Of a stretch of DNA of 64,000 nucleotides, positions 35,701 through 42,751 are shown piece by piece. Source of the stretch: Incurvaria masculella (taxonomy: Eukaryota; Arthropoda; Insecta; Lepidoptera; Incurvariidae). The stretch lies in contig OX335656.1 in the NCBI GenBank assembly GCA_946894095.1, positions 4,727,001-4,791,000 on the forward strand, in the 5' to 3' direction. A program made the position numbers and the translations under genes. The notes below the pieces were generated by a model that searched no databases, was not told the DNA's origin, and was given only the letters and a program-made list of their open reading frames with translations. Positions within the stretch are counted from its first letter, which is position 1. Every line of letters begins with the position of its first letter.

Positions 35701-38700
35701 CCGGACAAGGCGGAGCCGGCGCCCGCCGCGTCCCCCTCCCCGGCGCCCCCCCCGCCCGGCCCGCCGCCGCCGCCCGCCGACAAACCGATCGCCGCGATCA
35801 AGCCGACCGCGCTCCGCTTCGGCGCCGACGAGTTTCCGCCGGCCTCCGCGTTCCCGCCGGCCGCCGGCGACTCGCCCTCCCCGCTCGCCGCGGCGGCCGC
35901 GCTCGCCTTCCCGCCGGCGGCGCCGCTCCCGCCGGCCGGCATGCCCCCGCCGGGCTCGGAGCCGCCCTCGCCGAGCGGGCCGCTCGCGCCCCCGCCGGCG
36001 GACGCGGCGCCGCGCGCCCCGCCGACCGCCCCCAGTCCGCAGTTCAAAGTGAAGCCGACGGCGTCGCTGATGCCGGCCGAGGAGCGCAAGGCGAGCGGCA
36101 GCCCCGCCGACGAGTCGCCGGGCGGCGGGCGGCGCGCGCGCGGCCGCCGCTCGCCGCCCGCCGGCAGCCCGCACCCGCCGGAGCGGGCGTTCGGCCGCGA
36201 GCGCGACGGCCCGCGCAGCCCCGCCTACTCGGATATCTCCGACGACGCGGCGCCGAGCGAGGAGGGCGCGCCCGGCGACCCGGCCGACAAGCCGGAGCCG
36301 CCGCCGCACCACGCGCCCTCCTACCCGCTCTACCAGTACTACGGGCAGCCGCCGTACCTCGTCTCGGCGGCGGCGGCGGCGGTCGCGGCCGACGCCGGCA
36401 AGCCGAAGGAGGAGGCGCCGAAAGCGCTCGAGCAGAAGCGGGGCGGCGACAAGGAGTGCGGCAAGCCGGGCGCGGTCGAGGTCGCGGCGCCTCCGCAAAA
36501 GATGTTGCCGCAACACTTCTACCCGTACCCGTACAGTCACATGCCGCCCGGCTTCCCGTACAACGTGGAGCCGTCGGCGTACCCGCACGCGCCGCCGGCC
36601 GCGCCGCACGCCGCCGCGCCCGCCGACGACAAGGGCAAGGAGCCGGCGGCCGGCGGCAAGGGCAGCCCGGGCCCCGGCGAGCCCGGCAAGCCGCCGCCCA
36701 AGCCGAAGCCGCTCGAGCCGCAGAAGGACCCCGCCAAGCACCCCAACGAGAACCACCAGATACTGAAGGAGAGCATAGAGATGAAGTCGCAGATGAACCC
36801 CTACGCGTACCAGCAGCGGCACCCGCACCCGCACCCGAACCCGCACCAGCACGACGACATGAGGAGGTACACATACATTCGGTTATTTCTTTCAGCATCC
36901 GAAGGCAACAGAAGAATTTGAATGTACTTATTTTTATATTCACTGTTATTCCTTTTCTTACTTTTACGTTGTGGTTATATGATTGTTTTTATTTTTTATT
37001 TTTTTGTTTTTTGGTTATAATTGTTTTATTTCTTTTGTAAGTTAGCAATTCATTTGTACATGTTGTGTTTGTCCTTAATTGTAGATAGTTTTGGTGTGGT
37101 TTTTATTTCTTTTAATATTTGTAAATGTAAGAAACGAATCTATGTGGACGAACCTATAAATAAAAAAAAAAAAAAAAAAAAAAAAGAACCTTCAGTTGTA
37201 AAAAATATAAAACAAAACGTACTTGAAATATTATGAACCAAAATTAAACACAATAAACTACACGAAGATCAATATAAATTAAGATTTCAACATTACTTAG
37301 TAAACTAAAAGCATGCTTAGTAAACTTAGAACTTATTTTTTTTTTATTTTTTTATATCCATGACTTCTACTTACAGATTAATTAATATCTTCATGATATT
37401 TTTTTATTCAACCTGAGTAGCAAAAAGAAATACTGTGTGCAGATTTTTTTACTTCTCAGTATTTCTTTTTTAAACATAAACACACATTATTTTGGAATTA
37501 CTTTAGTATAGCAATCGTTGCTTTCGGATGCTTAGAGACTTCTTAACTTTGATATCCTCTAAATTTTTTTTTTAATGAAATGTTTGTTAGAACCTTTGGA
37601 CATAAAAATAAAACTTCCCTTGTATACATGAAATTGTATTTTAATACTCACTGATTAAGGTAGAATTTGCTTTCGTTTCAGGTACTACATGTCACTGGAA
37701 CAGCAGAGGCGGAAGGACATGGGTGGACCGCTCGATGTGAACAAGTCCCCCATGGGACCGGGCATGCCGCCGCGGCTGCCTCCGCCGCCGGGGGCCCTCA
37801 AGTCCTCGTCCAAGGAGGCCGGCAAGGACGAGCCGAAGGTCGTCGTGAAGGAGGAACCCAAGGTCAAGCAGGAGGGTCAGAAGCCGACCATGGAGACGAC
37901 GGGCCCGCCGCCGCCGCCCACCTCGCAGTACTATCTGCCACCCTACATGCAGGCTCCGCACTACGGCGGGCTGCCCTTCGACCCCGTGTACCGGGGCGGC
38001 ATCAACCCGATGCTGGTGTCGGCGCCGTTCGGCGGCGGCTGGGGCGGCGTCGGCCTGCCGCGCTACCACGCGCCCGAGGACCTAAGCCGCCCGCCGCCCT
38101 CGAAGCCGCTCGATCTCATGCCCTCCTACTACCCGCCGCACAAGATCCACGAGCTCTCCGACCACGCCAAGTCGCCGCCGAGCAAGGGCGGCGGCGGCGG
38201 CGGCGCCGGCGCGGCGGGCGCGCCGGGCGCGGCGGGCGGGCCCGGCAAGCCGCCGCCCGAGCCTCGCCAGCAGGCCGGCTCGCCCAAGGAGTCGTCGCGC
38301 TCGCCGCCGCCGCAGCGGCACGTGCACACGCACCACCACACGCACGTCGGCCTCGGCTACCCGCTCTACCCGGCACCATATGGAGGTATACCCCGACCCC
38401 AACATAACACACGTACCTCTTGATCTTCCTACTCTCAATACTTACTTATTTAGGACGGCTTTAACGTTGCCGGCGTCACAAATATTGCCTTGTTTGAAGT
38501 CGAATCATCCTTCCACCTCGCGAGATTTAGCTTTTCCCGTTTCTCTCTGTTTGAGTGGGCATTTGCACTACATGTGTGTGTCCCTTGGTTGCAGGAGCTC
38601 GATAGCGCACGGCCCCACAAGCTCAGCGAACCACTCGACCCGCGTAGCTCGGGCCTCACACACCCACCGAACTCCACTACGTAACTACCTCACTCACTCA

Positions 38701-38882
38701 GGCAAAGACTCTCGCGAGGCGGAAGGGACACGATGATAACCTTATACGTAGTCGGGCCGCCGGCCGCTACCGGGGAGGCAGATAAGTGCCGGGAGCTCCA
38801 CAGTAATGGCTGGTGTTGTGTTCCAGCGGCGGTGCTAGCGAGCCAGCAGGCAGTCGTCAGCTCCTTTCCCACCACCAAATGA
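14585..38882 (+). CDS. sbb: scribbler/brakeless (ZNF608/609 homologue), 3' five coding exons
   Basis: The exons are 14585-14708, 34705-34792, 35100-36866, 37682-38385 and 38827-38882. All junctions are GT-AG and phases agree; the total is 2739 nt, 912 residues plus TGA. The protein is a nuclear transcriptional co-regulator (in Drosophila a co-repressor acting in axon targeting, behaviour and patterning; vertebrate homologues are ZNF608/ZNF609). Diagnostic parts are the conserved block [12 protein letters not shown], then [20 protein letters not shown] and WAPPRFCDSPT; a single C2H2 finger starting at visible residue 195; long Pro/Ala-rich disordered segments; a Tyr/Pro-rich [14 protein letters not shown] block; and the His-rich [18 protein letters not shown] motif near the C terminus. 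The 5' exons, including the start codon, are not in the window or were not recognised. Identification is by remembered family sequence and is strong; the exact isoform structure is inferred. Confidence 0.93.
14822..15172 (+). mobile_element. tRNA-derived SINE, decayed, in the large sbb intron
   Basis: Box B-like GGGTTCAAATCCC is at about 14858. The body segments CCGGGTTGCTACCATTGCAT and CCTAATTCCTTCGGGAATG, and the terminal TTAGCCATCCATG, match the 3211 copy. Confidence 0.75.
15173..15512. other. Intron without recognised features
   Basis: AT-rich intron sequence. No repeat from the window's families and no exon were seen. Confidence 0.4.
15517..16142. mobile_element. 626-bp long-inverted-repeat element between TTAA sites
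   Basis: TTAA at 15513-15516 and 16143-16146 flank the element. The ends GGGCACATGTGACCCTA and GGTGACATAAGACCCTA (reverse-complemented right end) match imperfectly, and the complementarity continues through GACCGTA and further inside (CAAGCCTTAAACT/AATTTAAGGCTTG; GAGCGATTCTG/CAGAATCGCT around the centre). TTAA flanks fit a piggyBac-type non-autonomous element, but the TTAA could also be part of the inverted repeat. Confidence 0.6.
16375..16805 (-). mobile_element. Small MITE-like repeat, split by a GGCCAAGTG-type insertion
   Basis: The two halves, 16375-16441 and 16707-16805, are contiguous in the 12195-12391 copy (opposite orientation). Matching words are GTATGATTAAACACGT, CAACTCCATGTG and AAAAGTGACGTGTTT. 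Confidence 0.7.
16442..16706 (-). mobile_element. GGCCAAGTG-type interspersed repeat, copy nested in a MITE
   Basis: Runs from TAGGGTTTCGTAATC to GCTTGGCCGGTTTTTA. It contains the CTCCGTCTGTCACAGGGCTG segment and is full length with moderate decay. Confidence 0.8.
17095..17445. repeat. Diverged ~180-bp tandem duplication in the sbb intron
   Basis: Both units contain an AACGG(T/A)AAGC segment, then ATTGCCACATGGCATC, then an AT-rich segment ending in a TAGATTAT...ATGAAT motif. The second unit starts near 17270. No coding potential was seen. Confidence 0.55.
17446..19316. other. Single-copy part of the large sbb intron
   Basis: No member of the window's repeat families was found. GC- and CpG-rich patches occur around 17750-18080 and 18900-19180. 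Open frames of up to about 110 codons on both strands there look like composition effects. Candidate regulatory sequence by default only. Confidence 0.35.
19317..19798. mobile_element. ~480-bp MITE with GAGGCCCTATTACGAG ends
   Basis: The terminal inverted repeats GAGGCCCTATTACGAGTTAC are exact over at least 20 bp. Inner words AAATCGCC and TCGATAAGTGATTTG recur in fragments at 11761, 12395, 61213 and 62889. Confidence 0.85.
19799..20369. other. Intron without recognised repeats
   Basis: A short GC-rich patch at 19850-20010, otherwise AT-rich. Nothing coding was recognised. Confidence 0.35.
20370..20715. mobile_element. TTAAGGTGGCCC-family MITE, truncated at its left end
   Basis: It enters at GGAGGTGGATTACGCAATGA and runs to the intact right end GGGTTGGGCCACCTTAA. 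It is nearly identical to the matching part of 31934-32476. Confidence 0.8.
20716..21032. other. Intron between two MITEs
   Basis: About 300 bp separating two members of the same MITE family. No feature was recognised. Confidence 0.35.
21033..21842. mobile_element. TTAAGGTGGCCC-family MITE carrying a ~300-bp insertion
   Basis: Left TTAA at 21029-21032 is followed by GGTGGGCCTTCCCGCTCA. The interior matches the family to about 21440, is then interrupted by unrelated AT-rich sequence containing ATAACCGACTTCAAAGA, and resumes near 21760 with AACAGAGAAGGTCCCAGAGC. The right end is diverged (GGGAAGGGCTACC). Confidence 0.7.
21840..21879. repeat. Perfect hairpin, 16-bp arms and 8-nt loop
   Basis: The arm CCATAGCCTGCTGTAT and its exact complement flank GTAAAACA, directly at the right end of the MITE at 21033-21842. 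Confidence 0.9.
21880..22706. other. Intron without recognised repeats
   Basis: Unclassified. It becomes GC-rich towards 22430-22690, with CpGs and an open + frame that is probably not coding. Confidence 0.35.
22707..23056. mobile_element. ~350-bp MITE of the TCACCTAAATTGGCG family
   Basis: Left end CAGAGCCGGTAGTCTAAG, then TCACCTAAATTGGCG. The terminal inverted repeats are about 55 bp, including CAAACCGATCGACTGGCG on both sides. Best-preserved copy together with 57447-57801. Confidence 0.85.
23165..23575 (+). mobile_element. tRNA-derived SINE copy
   Basis: The head reads TTGTACCTCATGGGTGCGGG with a TTCAAATCCC box B. The body matches 3211-3614 through GGCATCTAATTGCTTCGGG. Confidence 0.8.
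23640..23760 (-). mobile_element. tRNA-like SINE head (different family)
   Basis: On the - strand, a box A-like CTAGTTGAGCGAATCG precedes the box B-like GGTTCGATTC, the spacing of a tRNA-type pol III promoter. No matching acceptor stem was seen, so it is not a functional tRNA. Confidence 0.5.
24087..24367 (-). mobile_element. GGCCAAGTG-type interspersed repeat
   Basis: Runs from TTTTAGGGTTCCGTACCC to CGCACTTGGCCGGTTTTTTA, full length, with (CCGT)n near 24140-24160. Confidence 0.85.
24368..25141. other. Intron; possible body of a minus-strand SINE
   Basis: AT-rich with a GC-rich patch at 24870-24960. Directly upstream of a tRNA-like head on the - strand, so part may be that element's body. 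Confidence 0.35.
25142..25240 (-). mobile_element. tRNA-like SINE head
   Basis: Contains CCAGGAACCGAAC and AAACCATTGTGCCACGAC, the reverse complements of box B-like and box A-like segments. Similar arrangement to 23640-23760. Confidence 0.4.
25499..25672 (-). mobile_element. GGCCAAGTG-type interspersed repeat, truncated
   Basis: Begins TTTTTAGGGTACCGTACCC and keeps the CCGTCAGTCCGTCTGTCAC part. The GGCCAAGTG end is missing; it fades into an AT-rich tract. Confidence 0.75.
25722..26726. repeat. Tandem array, ~10 units of 100 bp
   Basis: The word AGACCCATCATGCGACCAC recurs at 25821, 25922, 26022, 26122, 26222, 26322, 26422, 26522 and (with one change) 26622, so the period is 100 bp almost throughout. 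Units differ by a few substitutions, with no length drift after the first. The first unit is partial and diverged, and the last stops at GTAGACTAGCG. No open frame spans it. Confidence 0.95.
26727..27205. other. Intron after the tandem array
   Basis: Starts with self-complementary AACAATCGAAT/ATTCGATTGTT words repeated around 26750-26820. It then becomes GC-rich to about 27000. Not classified. Confidence 0.4.
27206..27526 (+). mobile_element. GGCCAAGTG-type interspersed repeat with expanded microsatellite
   Basis: Runs from CGGGCCAAGTGCGAGTCGG to GGGTACGGAACCCTAAAA. Its (ACGG)n segment at 27400-27473 is much longer than in the other copies. Confidence 0.85.
27400..27473. repeat. (ACGG)n microsatellite
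   Basis: About 18 tetranucleotide units with a few ACAG/ATGG interruptions, internal to the interspersed repeat. Confidence 0.9.
27640..28135 (-). mobile_element. Probable SINE with tRNA-like head
   Basis: On the - strand TAGCTGGTTGGAGTAGCG (box A-like) and GGTTCGAATCC (perfect box B) lie at 28055-28130, followed by an A/T-rich body. The ends do not pair as an acceptor stem, so a real tRNA is unlikely. The body boundary is uncertain. Confidence 0.5.
28136..28871. other. Intron without recognised features
   Basis: A weakly GC-rich patch at 28240-28440, otherwise AT-rich. No exon with good splice sites matching sbb was found. Confidence 0.35.
28872..29412. mobile_element. ~540-bp element with ~115-bp inverted repeats, copy 1
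   Basis: The ends GGAGGTCGCGACAAAAATGG and (complement of) CATTTTTGGTCACGA... pair, and complementarity continues through GGTTAAAGGCCAACC and CCAAGTGGTTGCGTT. The second copy is at 39738-40430. Confidence 0.85.
29428..29580 (-). mobile_element. GGCCAAGTG-type repeat, truncated, head-to-head with the next copy
   Basis: Starts at ACCGTACCCAAAGAG and stops in the AT-rich middle exactly where the forward copy begins. Confidence 0.75.
29581..29873 (+). mobile_element. GGCCAAGTG-type interspersed repeat
   Basis: Runs from CCGGCCAAGTGCGAGTTGG to GAGTACGGAAACCTAAAA, full length. It abuts an inverted truncated copy. Confidence 0.85.
29874..31929. other. Low-copy part of the sbb intron
   Basis: No window repeat family was seen. 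GC-rich patches at 29980-30170 and 31160-31330 (G-rich near 31165-31245). Two octamer-type words, ATTTGCAT at 31096-31103 and ATGCAAAT at 31261-31268, could bind POU-homeodomain factors. Candidate regulatory DNA; conservation is unknown. Confidence 0.35.
31934..32476. mobile_element. TTAAGGTGGCCC-family MITE, complete copy
   Basis: TTAA at 31930-31933 and 32477-32480 flank GGTGGCCCATCCCGCTCAT and GGGTTGGGCCACC ends. At 543 bp it is practically the same length as the copy at 60360-60900. No coding capacity. The TTAA flanks suggest a piggyBac-type element. Confidence 0.85.
32481..33647. other. sbb intron, mostly unclassified
   Basis: A GC-rich patch at 32985-33150 is surrounded by AT-rich DNA. 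No repeat family or exon was recognised. Confidence 0.35.
33648..33704. mobile_element. TTAAGGTGGCCC-family MITE, terminal fragment
   Basis: Only about 57 bp of one end survive (TTCCCCTTTTGTATGGGGAG and GGGTTGGGCCACC), followed by TTAA at 33705-33708. Confidence 0.8.
33720..34455 (+). mobile_element. Decayed LINE 3' end (CR1/Jockey-like)
   Basis: Broken frames read [25 protein letters not shown] and [15 protein letters not shown], resembling the C terminus of non-LTR reverse transcriptases, then a 3' UTR ending CCTGTATGTAAGCCAATAAA with an A-rich tail. The same 3' end word occurs at 40185-40205. Confidence 0.6.
34705..34792 (+). CDS. sbb: sbb visible exon 2
   Basis: Acceptor CTCTGTTTCAG, donor CG|GTATGT. 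It encodes [20 protein letters not shown], then TRHDWAPP, the invariant core of the ZNF608/609-Sbb conserved domain. Enters in phase 1 and leaves in phase 2, both matched by the neighbouring exons. Confidence 0.93.
35100..36866 (+). CDS. sbb: sbb visible exon 3, C2H2 finger and disordered region
   Basis: Acceptor TTTTTTGCAG, donor GAG|GTACAC. It starts [20 protein letters not shown]. The lone zinc finger (CPEPNC, then [13 protein letters not shown] and RSHAH) lies at 35470-35540, matching the single finger of ZNF608/609. The rest is very rich in Pro, Ala, Gly, Ser, Asp and Lys, ending with a Tyr/His/Pro-rich part ([18 protein letters not shown]) and [18 protein letters not shown] content is extreme, creating long spurious frames on both strands. 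Reading through the donor would add a short tail with a stop at 36919, a possible intron-retention isoform. Confidence 0.93.
36867..37681 (+). other. sbb intron with 24-A tract
   Basis: AT-rich intron with an uninterrupted A24 at 37162-37185. It ends in GCTTTCGTTTCAG. No mobile element was recognised. Confidence 0.7.
37682..38385 (+). CDS. sbb: sbb visible exon 4
   Basis: Acceptor TCGTTTCAG, donor GGAG|GTATAC. It begins [16 protein letters not shown] and contains [34 protein letters not shown] and near its end [18 protein letters not shown], all characteristic of Sbb/ZNF609 C-terminal regions. A Gly/Ala-rich low-complexity run lies around 38185-38245. Intron retention at the donor would give a short alternative tail stopping at 38421. 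Confidence 0.92.
38386..38826 (+). other. Last sbb intron
   Basis: 441 bp without recognised repeats. A second acceptor-like TTGGTTGCAG at 38585-38594 would give a stop after three codons in the required phase, so it is not favoured over 38826. Confidence 0.6.
38827..38882 (+). CDS. sbb: sbb terminal coding exon
   Basis: Acceptor TTGTGTTCCAG. In the required phase it encodes [18 protein letters not shown] and then TGA. The short [12 protein letters not shown] tail fits the conserved C terminus of the family. Although only 56 nt is coding, phase agreement across all five exons supports it. Confidence 0.85.
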
Positions 38883-39737
38883 GCCGAGCCCCGTCCGGGC
38901 GTGGAGCACCAGGAGAACAGAAGGGAGAGATAAAAATTCTCGCCCGACGCGCCTGGTGACGCCCGAGACGGGTCTCTCGCTGCAGAGGAACTAGTTCGGC
39001 ATTTCCCTCGAATCGGACAATACTTCGAGGATCTCTTAAGTAAATAGCCATAATCAACCACTGTGATCTCGATGTGACTCTGTTTTTTTTATGTGCGCTT
39101 TGAATGTCAATGGATGTGTCGAAACTCATAGTTACCTGAATTTTTATAGTAGAAATAGGTCGCGTTTCCCCTGAGCCGCGTTTGGACAATGTAGGAAGGA
39201 CCGACACCGGACAGTGCGTTGTGAAGTGTGAGCGACTGCGTATAGAGTACTATAGACTGTGGGTTATGTGTCGTATGTTCTTGTGAAGCACAAATTAGTT
39301 GTACATATTAGCGTTACGTGTACATTTTGTTTGGTTATTTGGTGTGTTTTGTATGTGTAATGGACGGAGAACATCGAAGCGTGTAGTGGGACGCCACGCC
39401 GGGACGAAGCCAGCTCTGCGCGCGCGACTCGCCGTCAAGCATTCCACTCGCAACTTAACGAATCGTGTAGAACTTAAATCGTTGGTAAACATAGGCTTAG
39501 ATAAGTTTTAAGGGAGTCAATGTGATCGTTGCTATTTAAATGTGTGTAGTGAGCACTGACTGTACCGCTGCCACTAGTGTATTGGGCAAACAGTTGGCTG
39601 GGTCGACTGGTATTGTATTCCATAAAAGCACATTATCTTAGTACACACATATGTGAATCTTAAAAAAATCGTATAATTCAGAGGAGTTGAAAATGACCAC
39701 GGAAGAATAATTGTTGATTTATAAAAAAAATATTCCG
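38883..39737 (+). other. Probable proximal 3' UTR of sbb
   Basis: Starts right after the TGA. No coding exon and no repeat was recognised up to the inverted-repeat element at 39738. No clear AATAAA was found in it, which suggests the transcript continues downstream. Confidence 0.5.
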
Positions 39738-40430
39738 GGAGGTCACGACATTTTTGGTCACAATAAGGTAAATGGCTGAATCTGGGTTCACATGTTAGAG
39801 ACCAACCCTCTGATGCTAAATATGTCGGTCTGCCTGTGCCCAGTGGTTGCGTTATCTAGATTGGCTACATAAAATAGAAGTTGGTATGTACCTGCTGATA
39901 ACTATACGGATTGTCTAGAAACATTGATACCTATTAATTAGACAACAATAACCAGTCAGTTTTTTTATTAAATACCTTAATATACCTAAAGTTATATCTG
40001 TAACCTAAATCGCCTATAACTACGAAATGCAACCAAAGATTTGTTCAGTTTTGGTATTGCTCATTTGTTTTGTGTATTTTGTTAATTCTAAATACTGCTA
40101 GCACATGCTGTGCTTACTACTTGTGGGATGTGTCATATGATATTGTTACTATATGTGTTGTTGTTTTAAATGTGATTCAATCCTGTGTGTAAGCCAATAA
40201 ATAAATAAATAAAATAAAATAAGCAAGTATGTACTGATAATTTCATGCTTCGTTATTTGCAGCCATTTATATTTTGTGTCACCATAACTACTTTTTCAGG
40301 CGCCTTATGTACTTAACGCGACCACATTGGACAGGCAGACTGACACATTTAGCTTCAGACGGTTGGTATTTATCCTGTGAACCCAGCTTCAGCCATTTAC
40401 GTTATCGTTAATATTTTTGTCGCGACCTCC
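39738..40430. mobile_element. Long-inverted-repeat element, copy 2, interrupted by a LINE tail
   Basis: Same family as 28872-29412, in inverse orientation for the interior. Ends are GGGAGGTCACGACATTTTTG and GTCGCGACCTCC. The extra length relative to copy 1 is a LINE 3' fragment at about 40070-40222. Confidence 0.8.
40070..40222 (+). mobile_element. LINE 3' tail inserted in the inverted-repeat element
   Basis: Ends with TGTGTAAGCCAATAAATAAA and an (AAAT)-type tail. The flanks TTTTGGTATT and AAGTATGTACTGATA are contiguous, apart from a few bases, in the 28872-29412 copy. The same 3' end word closes the LINE at 33720-34455. Confidence 0.7.
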
Positions 40431-41119
40431 TTGTCTATAATGACTCTGGCATTTTGGGTATTAGAAAGATCAGTTCGTTGATCAGTTTCCGAAACATGCG
40501 CATTGTATAGTATTTAATCCATTGCATTCTTAGGTTTCACTGTTGATGCACATGGTAGCTTACGATCTTAGGTGTCCCAGTCGTACTTTGCTTATATTTT
40601 ACAACGAGGCATCATGAGAAGTGCTAAGGTCAAATCAAAATCTTAAGGCATCGATCGGCACCAGGATACCAGAAGGTCGCAAGTTATGAACAATGTTTTA
40701 ATTAACTAAGTAGGAATAAAGGACAACATTATTAAAGCTGCCACAACACATAATCATATCTACTTAGGAATAATTTCCATAGAGATTTATTACTTAAAAA
40801 TTCCATTGGTGAATTTGCTCGTATTTATGCTGAGGTCTTCCAAATTCCTTAATTTTCTATTTTCATAATATCTCATTAATTTTGCAGATTTTTATTGTTG
40901 CATTTCATTAAACTTACACAGTTATATTCACATGAACACTTTGCTGGTACACTTTTATAGGAGTAGCCGTTAAAGTCTTTAGGATTGACTGTGATTCACT
41001 CATAAGCAATCAAAGTCGTCACAACATTTTTGGTGTATTTATTTGCTCACCCATTTTCACCATCCAATAAAATAATGATTACTTTTCTCAAATTTCGTCG
41101 CCAAAATAAGAGAAATTGG
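40431..41119 (+). other. Possible sbb 3' UTR or intergenic DNA
   Basis: AT-rich, no recognised repeat, no exon. Confidence 0.35.
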
Positions 41120-41400
41120 ATCTACAGGTTTGAGCAGCTCGTCGCTCAAGGGCGCAGGAACTTGCTTTTCATACCAGAGGTCATGTGTTCCATCCCCGTC
41201 CCGTTCATGCACACTTTCTGAGTCATAAGCATTCATTCAATCATGAATGAAAGTTGTTCCATGGTACAGAATTCATATTAATAAAACTACTTGTTGGCAT
41301 GTTTCCGCATGCCCGGGCCGCAGGTCATAATGGCAACAAAATATTGTCCGTGTTGTCATTTCATCTGTAAGGTCCTGGCATGGCACTTAATTTTAATTTG
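41120..41400 (+). mobile_element. tRNA-derived SINE, decayed
   Basis: CAGCTCGTCGCTCAAGGGCG, ATACCAGAGGTCATGTGTTC and GGTCCTGGCATGGCACTTAA match the SINE family in order. Confidence 0.65.
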
Positions 41401-41508
41401 GTGTGTTGCTGGTGTTCTCATTTTCCAAACAATCCTACCTGCAAGGGTCAGTGAAACCATCGATACCTCTTATCATTGCCTTCTGTAATGGGGAGGACGG
41501 CTGCCAAA

Positions 41509-41712
41509 CTTTACCACCAGATGGCGCCACATAAAACTATGCCACGGTTTCATTTCAAGGTTATAGGTGGTTGACCAATTAAACTGAGTTGATGTAACCT
41601 TGAAACCATGGATTTAAAACACGGACAATGTGATTGCCTGGGATTTGCGAGGAAACATAACCTCTACTTGATTACTTGGCATAGTTTTATGTGGCGCCAT
41701 CTGGTGGTAAAG
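41509..41712. mobile_element. 204-bp MITE with perfect 36-bp inverted repeats
   Basis: Left arm begins CTTTACCACCAGATGGCGCC and continues CACATAAAACTATGCCA. The right arm is its exact reverse complement over all 36 bases, so the insertion is probably recent. A further inner pair (TTTCATTTCAAGGTTA/TAACCTTGAAA) lies inside. Confidence 0.9.
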
Positions 41713-42624
41713 CTTTGCGCCGTGCACCCCATTGAATGCATTTGCCTAACACTGCCGACGTCTAATGTTCAGATCTTGTCAACGATTTTCTTGTTCATGT
41801 CTTTTGTGTCAAAAGCTTTAAGCCTACACTGCCAAAGTTGTTGGTCGATTCCATGTGATTCTGTTGAAAGTTAGCTTAAATGTGTATGTAACTGTACAAA
41901 ATATGTTGGTTCTCGGACTTAACATATTTTTCTACCGTTACTATTACGTCCGTAATGGATTATTTATGATTTAGATGAAACACACATTTTAAACACGATT
42001 TACTATCGTAATTTCTTACTTGACGATGTAAATACATTGGTTTATAAAATAAAATTGTGCGCACGTCTGGATAGCAGGACTTGAACATATGTACGGAGCT
42101 TATCACAGTAAACACCACACTAGGCTTTGGTATTTGTAAGAAAAATGTATGGGGGTCAAAGTCTAATGTGTGACGGTTATGGTGATGCCGTATGTACTTC
42201 AATAGCATGTATTCAAAATTATTTTCCAGTTTTCTTATACAGTTGCATAGTATTGACTGCATTCTTCATTTCTGACTGAAGATGAATAAATATGTGTGTA
42301 CAAATATGAAAAAATTGACAGCTTCAAATACAGTGTGACCCTACGAATGCCGGTACCACTTGAGATGATGTTTCTGTATCGGAACCTGAACCATTGTCAT
42401 GAAAAAAATATATTTGTTTTTGTTAATTTATTTTTGCAATCCCCATACAAATTAGTCACGTGACTTTAACAAAATGTATGGTGACGGGGAAAAAAATATT
42501 GAAATTTAAGATTATTTTTCAAGTAAATTGCTCAGTTTCCCATACAGATACACCTCCTTAAGTGGTGCCGGTATTCAAAAGGTCATACTGTATATTTAGG
42601 TTGTTCAAATATGAACTGATTTAC
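41713..42624 (+). other. Possible sbb 3' UTR or intergenic DNA
   Basis: AT-rich, no feature recognised. Confidence 0.35.
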
Positions 42625-42751
42625 GCCCGGTTCCACCACCTCCAGCTACAAAAATCCCAAAGTTATCTTTCGGTTACATCATACAAATATGCAATGTAGC
42701 CGAAAGTTAACTGTCGGATTTCAGGTAACTGGAGGTGGTGGAAACAGGGGT
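42625..42751. mobile_element. ~125-bp fold-back MITE, copy 2
   Basis: Arms GTTCCACCACCTCCAGCT and AACTGGAGGTGGTGGAAAC. Same family and length as 12725-12846. Confidence 0.85.

Noticed and set aside
35044..36852. A 602-codon open frame on the - strand, plus other long frames in this exon
   Set aside because: They are shadows of the very GC-rich sbb exon. They read as Arg/Gly/Leu low complexity without domains, while the + frame carries the conserved ZNF608/609 finger and splice-consistent ends.
37692..38438. Long antisense and alternative + frames over the next sbb exon
   Set aside because: Same composition effect; no recognisable domain, and they conflict with the phase-consistent sbb frame.
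38595..38700. Possible alternative terminal sbb exon after TTGGTTGCAG
   Set aside because: In the required phase it meets a stop after three codons, and it lacks the [12 protein letters not shown] tail present at 38827.
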